Of a stretch of 35,366 nucleotides of DNA, positions 1 to 8,278 are shown piece after piece. Source of the DNA: Acaryochloris sp. CRU_2_0. Lineage in GTDB: Bacteria > Cyanobacteriota > Cyanobacteriia > Thermosynechococcales > Thermosynechococcaceae. The notes under the pieces were generated by a model that was not told the DNA's origin, did no database searches, and saw only the letters and a program-made list of their open reading frames with translations. The position numbers and the translations under genes are program-made. Numbering within the stretch: position 1 is the stretch's first letter; every line of letters begins with the position of its first letter. The stretch is from contig JAAUOM010000038.1 in the NCBI GenBank assembly GCA_012034865.1, forward strand, positions 1-35,366, written 5' to 3'.

Positions 1-9
1 ACCAGGTTG

Positions 10-28
10 AGGTTATGCTTGGGTTAAA
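10..28 (-). promoter_or_regulatory. Candidate Pho box upstream of sphR
   Basis: On the minus strand two 8-mers, TTTAACCC and CATAACCT, are separated by the 3-nt spacer AAG. Cyanobacterial Pho boxes are tandem 8-bp copies of a CTTAACCT-like motif with 3-bp spacers, so both sequence and spacing fit. A third copy is not convincing, and the window edge truncates that side. The site lies about 130 bp before the SphR start, which would suit autoregulation. It is a match by eye only. Confidence 0.4.
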
Positions 29-158
29 AACTAGGCAGGCCAAATGTTTCACCAATATTTGGTGTTAGAATCAGCCTGTTTGTGTTTTGGCAATTGAGTC
101 GCTGTTTATGCTATCAACTAAGCCTACGGTTCGCCAGTTTGAACAATTGCCTACAACA

Positions 159-911
159 ATGGGGCAGATCTTAGTCGTAGAAGATGAGGAAAATATCCGC
201 GAAACCATTGCCACAGCTTTGCAAAATCAGGGCTATCGAGTGATGACGGCTGCGGATGGTCAAACCGCCTTAGATGTGATTCAGCTTTTTAAGTCGCGAT
301 GCCCGAAGGGCGGTCTAAGTCCTTCGGACAGCAAGCAACGACCATCGCACCCCACTTCCTCTCTCGATTTAATCATTCTAGACCTGATGCTCCCCAGCAT
401 TAATGGCATTGATCTGTGCCGATTTATACGGCGAGAAGGCTCAACAGTGCCCGTATTAATGTTGAGTGCTAAAGACACCGAAGCCGATCGCGTCGTCGGT
501 TTAGAAGTCGGAGCCGATGACTATTTGACCAAACCCTTTGGTATGCGAGAACTGATTGCCCGCTGTCGAGCCTTACTGCGGCGACAACTGTTTAACCAGG
601 AGACTCAGCACAGCACCCTGCTCACCTGTCGAGAGATTTGTTTACACCTGGAAGAGTGCCGGGTCACTGTTCGCGATCAAGAAGTCAATCTTTCACCCAA
701 GGAATTTAGGATTCTAGAGCTATTTATGAGTTACCCTCGCCGGGTTTGGCCACGGGAGCAAATATTAGAAAAGATTTGGGGTCCCGATTACATCGGGGAT
801 AGCAAAACCGTCGATGTTCATATTCGCTGGCTGCGCGAAAAAATAGAACTCGATCCCAGCAACCCCGATTATTTGGTAACCATTAGAGGCTTTGGCTACC
901 GGTTTGGCTAA
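159..911 (+). CDS. sphR: OmpR/PhoB-family response regulator, SphR-like (phosphate)
   Basis: This is a two-component response regulator that would bind promoters once phosphorylated by the kinase encoded next. I chose the ATG at 159 because the receiver domain begins there (ILVVEDEENIRE); the frame is also open back to a TTG at 87 and an ATG at 108. The product is 250 aa. The receiver has the acidic pair near residues 8-10, the phospho-acceptor Asp75 in LIILDLMLP and Lys125 in TKPF. The C-terminal winged helix has LSPKEFRILELF and ends in TIRGFGYRFG. Asp75 sits more than 20 residues later than usual because an insertion of roughly 22-26 residues separates helix 2 from strand 3 (DNA about 286-357); that DNA looks like a small palindromic repeat. 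The SphR name rests on the adjacent SphS-like kinase and a possible Pho box, so another OmpR-type regulator remains possible. Confidence 0.85.
   Translation: MGQILVVEDEENIRETIATALQNQGYRVMTAADGQTALDVIQLFKSRCPKGGLSPSDSKQRPSHPTSSLDLIILDLMLPSINGIDLCRFIRREGSTVPVLMLSAKDTEADRVVGLEVGADDYLTKPFGMRELIARCRALLRRQLFNQETQHSTLLTCREICLHLEECRVTVRDQEVNLSPKEFRILELFMSYPRRVWPREQILEKIWGPDYIGDSKTVDVHIRWLREKIELDPSNPDYLVTIRGFGYRFG
296..348. repeat. REP-like palindromic element inside sphR
   Basis: About 53 bp are bounded by inverted ends GCGATG (296-301) and CATCGC (343-348). Inside are two 11-nt hairpins, GCCCGAAGGGC (301-311) and GTCCTTCGGAC (319-329). Small palindromic elements with HIP1-like ends are common in cyanobacterial genomes. 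This one lies in frame in the receiver coding region and adds a hydrophilic loop. Its right end, CCATCGCACC, is identical to the right end of the repeat at 6126-6167. Confidence 0.6.
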
Positions 912-967
912 ATACCATAAATGAAGGACAAGGGAATTGATAAATCCCCCCATCACTGGAGTGTTTT

Positions 968-2374
968 GTGGCATTGTTGTGGTTCCTGGCTGGATTAGGT
1001 CTGGGTCTAGGTCTATTGGGGTGGTCTAGCCGCCATTTCAATCGCCAGGTAGAACAGATCCTGCACACCCTACGGAGGGATCCCTCTTCGTCAGCGCTCT
1101 CTCCTCTAAGTCGCCTCACCACCCTCACCAACCAGTTACATCAAGAGTTGTACCATCATCAACAGCAAGTTTTGGGTTGGCAAGATATTCTGTACCGATC
1201 GCCCATCGGTTACCTCCAAGTGGACAGGGCAGACCATTTATATTGGATCAACGAACGGGCTTGTCAGCTACTTCATATCCGTTCTCGCCCCTGGGAAACC
1301 TCAGCAGATTGCCTGCTATTAGAGGTGGTGCGATCTATCGAATTGGATCAACTCATTGACCAAGTTCGAACCCATCAACAGGCACATCAAATCGATTGGA
1401 CCATCCATTTTTCGGAGTGGTCCCAGGGAATGGCCTTAAGAGCCTATGGCCTCCCCTTAGCAGAAGAGCATGTGGGTGTCTTTATTGAAGATCGCCGGGA
1501 AGCCAAAAACTTAGCAGAAGATCGCGATCTCTGGACCTCGGATGTTGCCCATGAACTGAAAACGCCCCTGACGTCTATTCGCTTAATGGTAGAAGCCCTA
1601 GAAAGCCAGGTGGGATTTCAAGATCGCCCTCAAATCGGACGCTTATTGCAAGAAGTCATCCGCTTAAGTGACTTGGTCAAAGATCTCTTAGAACTCAGTC
1701 GGATTACCTTTAACCAAGCTCAAACCCTGCAAATTCAAGCCGTCAACGTTCCCGATTTGATTCACAAAGCTTGGCTTAATCTAGAACCCCTGATCCAACA
1801 GCGAAATTTATCTCTCTTGTATCAAGGGCTGGAAACATTCACCCTAGACGCTGACCCCAACCGACTGTATCGCGTCTTCTTAAACCTCCTGGATAATGCT
1901 ATTAAACATAGCCCTACTGATCAAACCATTAGGGTACAAGTTGAGGTTTCTACCCAGGCCTCCTCTGCCACCATCACACCGATTCAATACCTCTGTATCG
2001 ATATCATTGATTCTGGTTTAGGTTTTCCCGTAGAGGCGCTTCCCCATGTGTTCAAGCGCTTTTATCGCACCGATCCCTCTAGAACAAGGATCAACCCTGC
2101 TCCAGAAGGAAGCCCTGAAACCTTTGAGCAATATCAGATGCCCTCTCCAAGGTTCCCCTCGTTATCCACTGACTGGGATCCTAAGCCGATTCGTCAGGGG
2201 CTATTGAGTACTCCTCCGCAATCTCCCCCGTTTCCTAACTTAGGGGGCAGCGGTTTAGGACTTGCGATCGCTCAGCAAATTGTCCTTGCCCACGGTGGCT
2301 CCATCCAGGCACGTAACCATCCTCAAACCGGAGGTGCCTGGTTACAGGTTCTGTTACCTCTGCAGATCGATTAG
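968..2374 (+). CDS. sphS: Sensor histidine kinase, SphS-like (phosphate)
   Basis: This is the likely partner kinase of the regulator 56 bp upstream. The GTG start at 968 gives 468 aa. Residues 3-18 are a glycine/leucine-rich hydrophobic stretch that fits one membrane-associated segment. A PAS-like region follows at about 70-175 (LYRSPIGYLQVD). The H-box is DVAHELKTPLTSIRL with His195, the N-box is NLLDNAIKHSP with Asn310, G1 is DSGLGF near 348-353, and G2 is GGSGLGLAI near 426-434. About 50 proline- and serine-rich residues (374-425) separate the F-box-like region (VFKRFYRTDPSRTR) from G2, making the ATP lid unusually long. A short N-terminal hydrophobic segment plus a PAS domain is the known layout of cyanobacterial SphS. 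In Pho control this kinase senses phosphate starvation; that role is inferred here. Confidence 0.82.
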   Translation: MALLWFLAGLGLGLGLLGWSSRHFNRQVEQILHTLRRDPSSSALSPLSRLTTLTNQLHQELYHHQQQVLGWQDILYRSPIGYLQVDRADHLYWINERACQLLHIRSRPWETSADCLLLEVVRSIELDQLIDQVRTHQQAHQIDWTIHFSEWSQGMALRAYGLPLAEEHVGVFIEDRREAKNLAEDRDLWTSDVAHELKTPLTSIRLMVEALESQVGFQDRPQIGRLLQEVIRLSDLVKDLLELSRITFNQAQTLQIQAVNVPDLIHKAWLNLEPLIQQRNLSLLYQGLETFTLDADPNRLYRVFLNLLDNAIKHSPTDQTIRVQVEVSTQASSATITPIQYLCIDIIDSGLGFPVEALPHVFKRFYRTDPSRTRINPAPEGSPETFEQYQMPSPRFPSLSTDWDPKPIRQGLLSTPPQSPPFPNLGGSGLGLAIAQQIVLAHGGSIQARNHPQTGGAWLQVLLPLQID

Positions 2375-3180
2375 AGGTTGTCAGTATCTAGTTCAACAAT
2401 CACAGGGGCATGATCGCTGGGTTGAGGTAATTGGCGGGGCATTCGATCAATCGTACAAGCGATCGCGCGATCATACAGCTCAGTACTCAAGTAATGGTGA
2501 TCGATGCGCCAACCCAGATTGCGTCGGAAGGCAGCGGCTCGATAATCCCACCAACTAAAGTGTCCTCCTTCAGACGTAAACTTCCGAAAGGCATCTTGGA
2601 TTCCCAGATCCAAGATTTTTTGCAACGCTTGCCGTTCTAGATCAGTGGCCATAATACGGGTTTCCCGATCAGTGGGATCATGAAGATCTCGATCCTCTAG
2701 GGCAATATTAAAATCCCCACAAATCAACAGATGCGACGATTCTTGATCCAGCAGCCTTTGTACAAAATCCTGAAGTAACGCCAGCCACTCAAGCTTGTAA
2801 TGATATTTCTCACTTCCCACTGCTGAACCGTTAGGAACATACAGATTGAGGATCCGAATACCAGGAGAAATGATCCCAGTAATCATTCGTTTTTGCTGAT
2901 CAAACTTCTGAACGGATTCATTTATCCCCAAAATAGGGGCAAATCCCGAAAATACTTCTTTTAAAGCAATTTTACTAATCAAAGCTACACCGTTATACGC
3001 TTTTTGCCCAGAAAAATATACTTGGTAGCCTTCTTGTGTAAATGGAGTTTGGGGAAAATCAGCATCCACAACTTTGGTCTCTTGTAAGCACAAGACATCA
3101 ACCGATTGCCCATATAACCAATCTAAAACCTGATCCAGTCTTGTCCGAATAGAGTTAACATTCCAAGTCGCAATTCTCAT
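2371..3180 (-). CDS. xth: Exodeoxyribonuclease III (AP endonuclease)
   Basis: This EEP-family nuclease cuts DNA 5' to abasic sites and trims 3' blocked ends in base-excision repair. The 269-aa length matches the family. The visible active-site residues follow ExoIII: Asn7 in TWNVNS, Glu34 in LQETK, Asp156/Asn158 in GDFNIALEDRD, Asp227 in WRIDHHYLS, and the SDHAPV motif with His257. The FRRNLGWRIDH motif before the catalytic Asp is typical of bacterial ExoIII. The gene converges on sphS and the two stop codons share bases 2371-2374. The ATG start begins MRIATWNVNS with no room for an N-terminal extension. Confidence 0.95.
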   Translation of the reverse strand: MRIATWNVNSIRTRLDQVLDWLYGQSVDVLCLQETKVVDADFPQTPFTQEGYQVYFSGQKAYNGVALISKIALKEVFSGFAPILGINESVQKFDQQKRMITGIISPGIRILNLYVPNGSAVGSEKYHYKLEWLALLQDFVQRLLDQESSHLLICGDFNIALEDRDLHDPTDRETRIMATDLERQALQKILDLGIQDAFRKFTSEGGHFSWWDYRAAAFRRNLGWRIDHHYLSTELYDRAIACTIDRMPRQLPQPSDHAPVIVELDTDNL

Positions 3181-3633
3181 AATTGAACAATCTTTGTATT
3201 TTGTTCCTTAATTCAGAGTCATCTTCACAAATTGGACACATTTTTAGCTTTCTGACAGAACTTCAGTATCCAAAGTAACGATAAGTTTGGCAAATCCATA
3301 TCAAGATTAAAGCCAGGGATCATCCTGTTTATATTACCGACTAATGAGTATTTAGACTTAGCTAGATTTTTATCATTTTCTAACACAGTTCCTTGCTAAA
3401 TCTAAAGAAATTGTAAATGCATTGCCAATGGCTGGGGATCACTTAAGGGCTTGCTATTAAAGGCTTTTTTGCAGATCGAGAGCAGGATTTCCTGCTCTCG
3501 GAAAATCTAATATAAAGAAGGCTAATAATCAACATGACAACCTTAATTTTGTTAAGAAAAATGTTTCGATAACATTAAAAAATATTTCAACCCTTTTCTT
3601 TTTGTCTTGCTCTACTCATTTTAAGCTCATCCT
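3181..3633. other. 453-bp AT-rich gene-free spacer
   Basis: The region lies upstream of both xth (leftward) and the small Cys-rich gene (rightward), so it should contain promoters for both. I see no ORF with coding character. The only notable structure is the perfect inverted repeat at 3477-3500. The last 100 bp before 3634 are rich in A/T runs, and I could not pick out a convincing -35/-10 pair. Confidence 0.6.
3477..3500. repeat. Perfect 24-nt inverted repeat
   Basis: The arms CGAGAGCAGGA and TCCTGCTCTCG are exact reverse complements around a TT centre. An RNA hairpin would have a 10-bp stem and a 4-nt loop. No T-run follows on either strand, so it is not a typical intrinsic terminator. 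It could be a dimeric protein-binding site or a structured leader element. Confidence 0.6.
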
Positions 3634-3879
3634 ATGAATACCCTGAGTTCTCCCACCTTTGCCTGCCGCTACTGTCAGCACTATTCACCTGAAGGAAGAC
3701 GGGGTGGCCACTGTCAGCGGTTGGGGGCTCCAGTCCGGGGGGAATGGAAAGCTTGCTCCCTCATGATCCCAAGCTTCTCTCCTACCATAGAGGCATTCTC
3801 GATGAATCAGCAATCTTCTGTAAGGTCTTATAGCCTTGAGAACGCTGCTACCCATCGAGTCCTTGCTACTTCCCTTTAA
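3634..3879 (+). CDS. Small four-cysteine protein, unknown function
   Basis: This is an 81-aa protein with Cys11-x2-Cys14-x12-Cys27-x13-Cys41 in its first half (FACRYCQHYSPEGRRGGHCQ, then WKACSLMIP). The spacing suggests a metal- or Fe-S-binding knuckle. The PEGRRGG-x-C-x-RLG-x-PV core resembles a small protein conserved in cyanobacteria, which I recall only as hypothetical. The second half is polar, Ser-rich and probably disordered. The gene stands alone downstream of a long AT-rich spacer and converges on menB, ending 26 bp from its stop. No function can be assigned. Confidence 0.7.
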   Translation: MNTLSSPTFACRYCQHYSPEGRRGGHCQRLGAPVRGEWKACSLMIPSFSPTIEAFSMNQQSSVRSYSLENAATHRVLATSL

Positions 3880-3905
3880 GATTTGAAGTGGGTTTTGATA
3901 GCGCG

Positions 3906-4739
3906 TTATGGTCGCCACGGAAATTGCCGAAAGTTAGGATCGCGTTTTTCTAGAAACGCATTTTTACCCTCTGCACTTTCTTCATTCATATAAAACAACA
4001 AGGTGGCATTCCCTGCTAACTCTTGTAAACCCGCTTGACCATCACAATCGGCATTAAAGGCTGCTTTCAAACAACGAATCGCCAGGGGGCTTTTTTGCAA
4101 TATTTCTTGTCCCCAGCCGATACCTTCTGCTTCTAATTCAGCCACAGGCACGACGATATTGACCAAGCCCATAGACAAAGCGGCTTGGGCATCATATTGG
4201 CGGCACAAAAACCAGATTTCCCTGGCTTTCTTTTGGCCAACCACACGGGCGAGGTAACTGGCTCCAAAGCCGCCATCAAAACTGCCCACTTTTGGACCTG
4301 TCTGACCAAACACAGCATTATCCGCCGCAATGGTTAAATCACAAATCAGATGGAGGACATGGCCACCACCAATGGCATAACCTGCAACTAAGGCAATTAC
4401 CACCTTGGGAATAGACCGGATTAAACGCTGTAAATCTAGAACATTGAGGCGAGGCACCCCATCCTCACCCACATACCCCGCCTCGCCTCTGATGCTTTGA
4501 TCTCCTCCTGAGCAAAAGGCATATTTCCCATCGGTATGGGGGCCAGCACCCGTGAGTAAAATCACACCTAAGCTGGGGTCTTCCCGCGCATCGATAAAGG
4601 CATCATAGAGTTCAAAAACCGTCTGGGGTCGAAAGGCATTGCGTTTGTGCGGACGATTAATCGTAATTTTGGCGATGCCGTCAGCTTTGTGATACAGGAT
4701 ATCCTTATAGGTTTTGACCGACTGCCAGGGAAAAGACAT
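3906..4739 (-). CDS. menB: 1,4-dihydroxy-2-naphthoyl-CoA synthase
   Basis: This crotonase-fold enzyme closes the second ring of the naphthoquinone, converting o-succinylbenzoyl-CoA to 1,4-dihydroxy-2-naphthoyl-CoA. In cyanobacteria the product becomes phylloquinone of photosystem I. The 277-aa length is normal. Diagnostic stretches are [24 protein letters not shown] (CoA and oxyanion region), [20 protein letters not shown] and [19 protein letters not shown], with Asp155. The glycine in QTG is the feature of bicarbonate-dependent MenB enzymes. The gene lies 9 bp after the VOC-fold gene on the same strand, so the two are probably one transcript. Confidence 0.97.
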   Translation of the reverse strand: MSFPWQSVKTYKDILYHKADGIAKITINRPHKRNAFRPQTVFELYDAFIDAREDPSLGVILLTGAGPHTDGKYAFCSGGDQSIRGEAGYVGEDGVPRLNVLDLQRLIRSIPKVVIALVAGYAIGGGHVLHLICDLTIAADNAVFGQTGPKVGSFDGGFGASYLARVVGQKKAREIWFLCRQYDAQAALSMGLVNIVVPVAELEAEGIGWGQEILQKSPLAIRCLKAAFNADCDGQAGLQELAGNATLLFYMNEESAEGKNAFLEKRDPNFRQFPWRP

Positions 4740-4748
4740 TATTTACGC

Positions 4749-5330
4749 CTAATTGGAAACTTCTGCAAATTCAATCACACAACCTTGGTAGGTCTTCACT
4801 AAAAAGTTTAGAGGCTTTTCTCGCCGAATTTTATATTTGACATAGCGAGTTTGCACTTTCATGAGAATTTGCTCTAAACAGTCATGATCAAAGCAGACAT
4901 GTCGCTGGCGATTCTTGTCGCCAGCACTGGCACCGCCGATCACATGCAGCTGAACATTTTTTTTCAGTTGATACCAAAAGCCATCCGTGCCGCTAAATTG
5001 CTGGATGGCGGGTCGCCCCAGATTCGTGGACATATAAATTGGGTCAATACCCGACAAACCTAGGGTTTGTTCATAGTTGTAATAGTAATGGAGGGGAACC
5101 TCTGCAACGCGCAGTTGCAACTCACCTTCAAAAAACTGGCGGGCGATCTCCAAATCGGACACCATTAAGGTGTGGACCTTGGGGGCACTCGATAAAAACA
5201 TCCACATTGCCCCGGCGTAGGCTACTAATAGCATTACCATGACGCCTTGGGTCGAGAATAGGCCATCTAAGGGCAGAAAGAATCCGGCTAAAAGAGGATT
5301 GGGCAGAAATAACAGGTTTAGGAAAGTCAT
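4749..5330 (-). CDS. Membrane-anchored VOC/glyoxalase-fold protein, unknown function
   Basis: This 193-aa protein has a hydrophobic N-terminal region (two stretches within about residues 1-48, the clearer around 28-48). A soluble domain follows, opening APKVHTLMVSDLEIARQFFE, which has the beta-alpha pattern of the vicinal-oxygen-chelate fold. Later parts (QRHVCFDHDCLEQILMKV and FLVKTYQGCVIEFAEVSN) fit the end of a VOC module. The usual His/Glu metal ligands are not all evident. Cyanobacteria carry related glyoxalase-like proteins of unknown role. It is the promoter-proximal gene before menB, which hints at quinone or membrane work, but that is inference. A downstream internal start would remove part of the membrane region. 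Confidence 0.65.
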   Translation of the reverse strand: MTFLNLLFLPNPLLAGFFLPLDGLFSTQGVMVMLLVAYAGAMWMFLSSAPKVHTLMVSDLEIARQFFEGELQLRVAEVPLHYYYNYEQTLGLSGIDPIYMSTNLGRPAIQQFSGTDGFWYQLKKNVQLHVIGGASAGDKNRQRHVCFDHDCLEQILMKVQTRYVKYKIRREKPLNFLVKTYQGCVIEFAEVSN

Positions 5331-5428
5331 TCCGGTTGCTATACAGGTGAATTGATAAAAAGAGAGGGTATCACAGAGTCATCTGGTCATAGGCTGAAGC
5401 TGAGGGATTAAACAACGCTTTACTATTA

Positions 5429-5478
5429 TAAGAACCCTAGATGAGTTCTTAAGCGCCAAGGCTGTAGAGCCTTTTTTT
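5429..5478 (+). terminator. Tandem hairpins ending in an intrinsic terminator, upstream of ruvC
   Basis: The first stem pairs TAAGAAC (5429-5435) with GTTCTTA (5445-5451). The second pairs AAGGCT (5458-5463) with AGCCTT (5468-5473) around a GTAG loop and runs into seven T residues (5472-5478). That is a textbook rightward intrinsic terminator. No rightward gene lies upstream, and ruvC starts 62 bp downstream on the same strand. It therefore either ends a small RNA made in 5331-5457 or attenuates the ruvC leader. Confidence 0.65.
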
Positions 5479-5540
5479 AAGGTACTTTTACAGGTATCTA
5501 ATGATGTTCTCTAATCCTTGAGGGATTGATTCGAGGCACT

Positions 5541-6011
5541 GTGATTTTGCGTATTTTAGGTCTTGATCCAGGATTAGCATCTCTGGGGTTTGGCAGTATC
5601 CGAATCGACAATGCTGGTGTGGAACTCTTGGACTATGGGATCATTAAAACTGTTGCTAAAACGGATATTGGTCAGCGTCTAGAAACAATTCATGATGATT
5701 TACATGAGTTAGTCAGCCTGCAAAAACCGGATTTGGTGGCTCTAGAAAAACTCTTTTTCTATCGGATGGGCAATACAATCTTAGTGGCTCAGGCTAGGGG
5801 CGTGATCTTGCTGGTTTTGGCTCAACATCAACTCCCTATTGTTGAATATACACCCGCCCAGATTAAACAAGCTCTGACGGGCTATGGAGCTGCCGATAAG
5901 TATGCAGTGCAAGAAGCAGTAGCCAGGGAATTACAGTTAAAGATAATACCGCGTCCAGATGATGCTGCGGATGCCTTAGCTGTAGCGATCACGGCTTGGT
6001 TTCAAAGGTGA
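5541..6011 (+). CDS. ruvC: Holliday-junction resolvase RuvC
   Basis: This is the endonuclease that resolves Holliday junctions made during recombination, with RuvAB. I chose the GTG at 5541, which yields the family's standard N-terminus ([17 protein letters not shown]) with GAGG at 5533-5536 as ribosome-binding site. The TTG at 5526 would add five residues. The 156-aa product has the four acidic residues of the active site: Asp9 in LDPG, Glu69 in ALEKLFF, and Asp141 and Asp144 in [11 protein letters not shown]. It is slightly shorter than E. coli RuvC but complete. Neighbours are divergent or convergent, and no ruvA or ruvB is in the window. Confidence 0.95.
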   Translation: MILRILGLDPGLASLGFGSIRIDNAGVELLDYGIIKTVAKTDIGQRLETIHDDLHELVSLQKPDLVALEKLFFYRMGNTILVAQARGVILLVLAQHQLPIVEYTPAQIKQALTGYGAADKYAVQEAVARELQLKIIPRPDDAADALAVAITAWFQR

Positions 6012-6125
6012 TTTTAAGCTGCGAGAAAGGGTAGCCTTTGGTTAGCTTGGCTAGAAGATCGGTTGAGGTTGCGAGGGTCTGACGGGTCTATGTTCAGAGA
6101 CTGGGCTAGGCCGTTCATGTTGTAT

Positions 6126-6167
6126 TGCGAGATGGTGATGGTCTCCAACCGGCCTCCGGCCATCGCA
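6126..6167. repeat. REP-like palindromic repeat
   Basis: The ends TGCGA(GA)TGG and CCATCGCA pair with a two-base bulge. Inside, CCGG (6149-6152) pairs with CCGG (6156-6159). The right end, CCATCGCACC, is shared with the element inside sphR, which suggests one dispersed family. Confidence 0.5.
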
Positions 6168-6289
6168 CCCTCATCCTCGGTTCCACACACTTATAATAAA
6201 AAAACTTGATGAGAGTATAAAAATATCCAACAAAAAGCTGTACAGACGTCTAGAAATGGGCATCCTGAGTAAGTTGATAAGCCATAGCT

Positions 6290-6320
6290 GCCCCTAGAAA
6301 TTTTTTCCTAGGGGCTTTCT
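6290..6320 (+). terminator. Probable rightward intrinsic terminator
   Basis: GCCCCTAG (6290-6297) pairs with CTAGGGGC (6308-6315), and the stem can extend partly through an AAA/TTT tract. It is followed by TTTCTT. It could end the ruvC transcript about 280 bp after the stop codon. The T-tract is short. Confidence 0.5.
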
Positions 6321-6466
6321 TGATCTACACCAAGGGTCGGCGTTACAATCATTTTCTTAAAACTCGGGCTTTTTTTTAAACTCAGGATACAAAATCTTTC
6401 CCTATCTCCCACATCCTTGCCTATCTCCCTATTTCTCCTCTCTAGTCAGAAAAGGGCAAAACAGGA

Positions 6467-8278
6467 TCAATCATCGGTAATTCTGAGCACGGCCATGAAT
6501 GCCTCTTGGGGAACATCCACCCGTCCTACGGACTTCATCCGCTTTTTGCCTGCTTTTTGCTTTTCCAAGAGCTTGCGTTTGCGGGAGACATCACCGCCAT
6601 AGCATTTGGCTAGGACATCTTTGCGTAGAGCCGGAATACTCTCACTGGCGATGACTTTAGCGCCGATCGCAGCCTGTATGGGAATCTTAAACTGATGGCG
6701 AGGAATCAGCTCCCGCAGCTTACTGACCAAGGCTCGGCCCGTGTGATAGGCTTTATCCCGGTGGACAATGGCGGCTAGGGAGTCTACGGGATCGGTATTG
6801 ATGAGAATATCTAACTTTACCAGGGGATTTTCGCGATAGCCAATCAGGTGATATTCCATGCTGGCATAGCCGCGCGATCGCGACTTCATTTGATCAAAAA
6901 AATCCGTCACCACTTCTGCTAAGGGCAGTTCGTACACCAGGGTGGTGCGCCCAGGGGTGAGATATTTCATATCCTTAAAATTTCCCCGGCGACTTTGACC
7001 CAATTCCATGAGCGTGCCCACAAACTCCTCTGGCGTAATCATATCCACCTGTACAAAGGGCTCTTCTATTTTTTCGCGATATTGCGGATCAGGCAGGGCA
7101 CTGGGATTATCAATCAGCAGGGTCTCACCTTTGATGGTAGTGACCTGATACACCACGGAAGGGGCAGTAATAATCAAATCTAAATCATATTCTCGCTCTA
7201 AACGCTCTTGCACAATTTCCATATGCAACAGCCCTAAAAATCCACAGCGAAAGCCAAATCCCATGGCGCTAGAAGTTTCCGGCTCATAATTGAGGGCCGC
7301 ATCATTGAGCTTCAGGCGTTCGAGGGCATCTCTCAGATCAGGAAACTGATCGGCATCGGTGGGAAACATCCCGCAAAAGACCATCGGTTTTGCTTCTACA
7401 TATCCCGGCAAAGGCTCAGCAGCTTGGGCTTTGGCGAGGGTGATCGTGTCGCCCACGCGGGCATCTTCAACTGCCTTAATGGCCGCTGCTAAGTACCCCA
7501 CCTCGCCGGCATGGAGTTCGTTGACTTGCACTTGTGTAGGGGATAATACCCCTAATTCATCGATCTCATATTCTTTGCCAGAGACCATCAGGCGGATGCG
7601 ATCGCCTTTCTTGAGCGTGCCATCCATCACCCGAAAATAGACCACAACCCCTCGATATAAATCGTAGTAACTATCAAAAATTAAAGCCCGCAACGGCTTT
7701 TGGGTGGTATCTGGGGGTGGTGGCACCAACAGGACAATGGATTCTAGAATCTCTTCAATGCCAATTCCGGCTTTGGCGGAGGCCAGAATAGCCCCGCTAC
7801 AATCTAAGCCGACAATTTCCTCAATTTCTTGTTTGACCCGCTCCGGTTCAGCCCCCGGCAAATCAATTTTATTGAGGACGGGGATAATTTCTAAATCATG
7901 CTCAAGGGCAAGATAGACATTGGCTAAGGTCTGGGCTTCTACGCCTTGGGAGGCGTCTACAACTAATAACGCCCCTTCACAAGCTGCTAGCGATCGCGAC
8001 ACTTCATAGGAAAAATCCACATGACCAGGGGTATCAATCAAGTTGAGCACATAAGCTTGTCGATCAGAAGCGGTATAGACCATCCGTGCGGCCTGGAGCT
8101 TAATCGTAATTCCCCGCTCCCGCTCTAGTTCCATATTGTCTAGGAACTGCTCCTTCATCTCGCGATCGGCGACGGTACCGGTTGTTTGTAGCAGGCGATC
8201 GGCTAGGGTCGATTTACCGTGATCGATATGGGCAATGATGGAAAAATTGCGAATTCGAGAAACAGGGACATCAGTCAT
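6467..8278 (-). CDS. lepA: Translation elongation factor 4 (LepA)
   Basis: This ribosome-associated GTPase can back-translocate stalled or misplaced ribosomes. The 603-aa length matches LepA. The GTPase motifs are [15 protein letters not shown] (P-loop), ERERGITIK (switch I), [16 protein letters not shown] (G3) and NKIDLPGA (G4). LepA-specific parts are the [26 protein letters not shown] region and the C-terminal lysine-rich tail ([21 protein letters not shown] region), which ends in VLRITDD. The N-terminus [16 protein letters not shown] fits the ATG start used. It is transcribed alone leftward and diverges from the gene at 8840. Confidence 0.98.
   Translation of the reverse strand: MTDVPVSRIRNFSIIAHIDHGKSTLADRLLQTTGTVADREMKEQFLDNMELERERGITIKLQAARMVYTASDRQAYVLNLIDTPGHVDFSYEVSRSLAACEGALLVVDASQGVEAQTLANVYLALEHDLEIIPVLNKIDLPGAEPERVKQEIEEIVGLDCSGAILASAKAGIGIEEILESIVLLVPPPPDTTQKPLRALIFDSYYDLYRGVVVYFRVMDGTLKKGDRIRLMVSGKEYEIDELGVLSPTQVQVNELHAGEVGYLAAAIKAVEDARVGDTITLAKAQAAEPLPGYVEAKPMVFCGMFPTDADQFPDLRDALERLKLNDAALNYEPETSSAMGFGFRCGFLGLLHMEIVQERLEREYDLDLIITAPSVVYQVTTIKGETLLIDNPSALPDPQYREKIEEPFVQVDMITPEEFVGTLMELGQSRRGNFKDMKYLTPGRTTLVYELPLAEVVTDFFDQMKSRSRGYASMEYHLIGYRENPLVKLDILINTDPVDSLAAIVHRDKAYHTGRALVSKLRELIPRHQFKIPIQAAIGAKVIASESIPALRKDVLAKCYGGDVSRKRKLLEKQKAGKKRMKSVGRVDVPQEAFMAVLRITDD

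Larger units (their letters stand above)
6012..6466. other. 455-bp convergent spacer between ruvC and lepA
   Basis: Both flanking genes end here. The spacer holds a palindromic repeat at 6126-6167 and a terminator-like hairpin at 6290-6320. No ORF with coding character is present. A-rich tracts occur around 6195-6235 and a T-run around 6369-6377. Confidence 0.6.
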
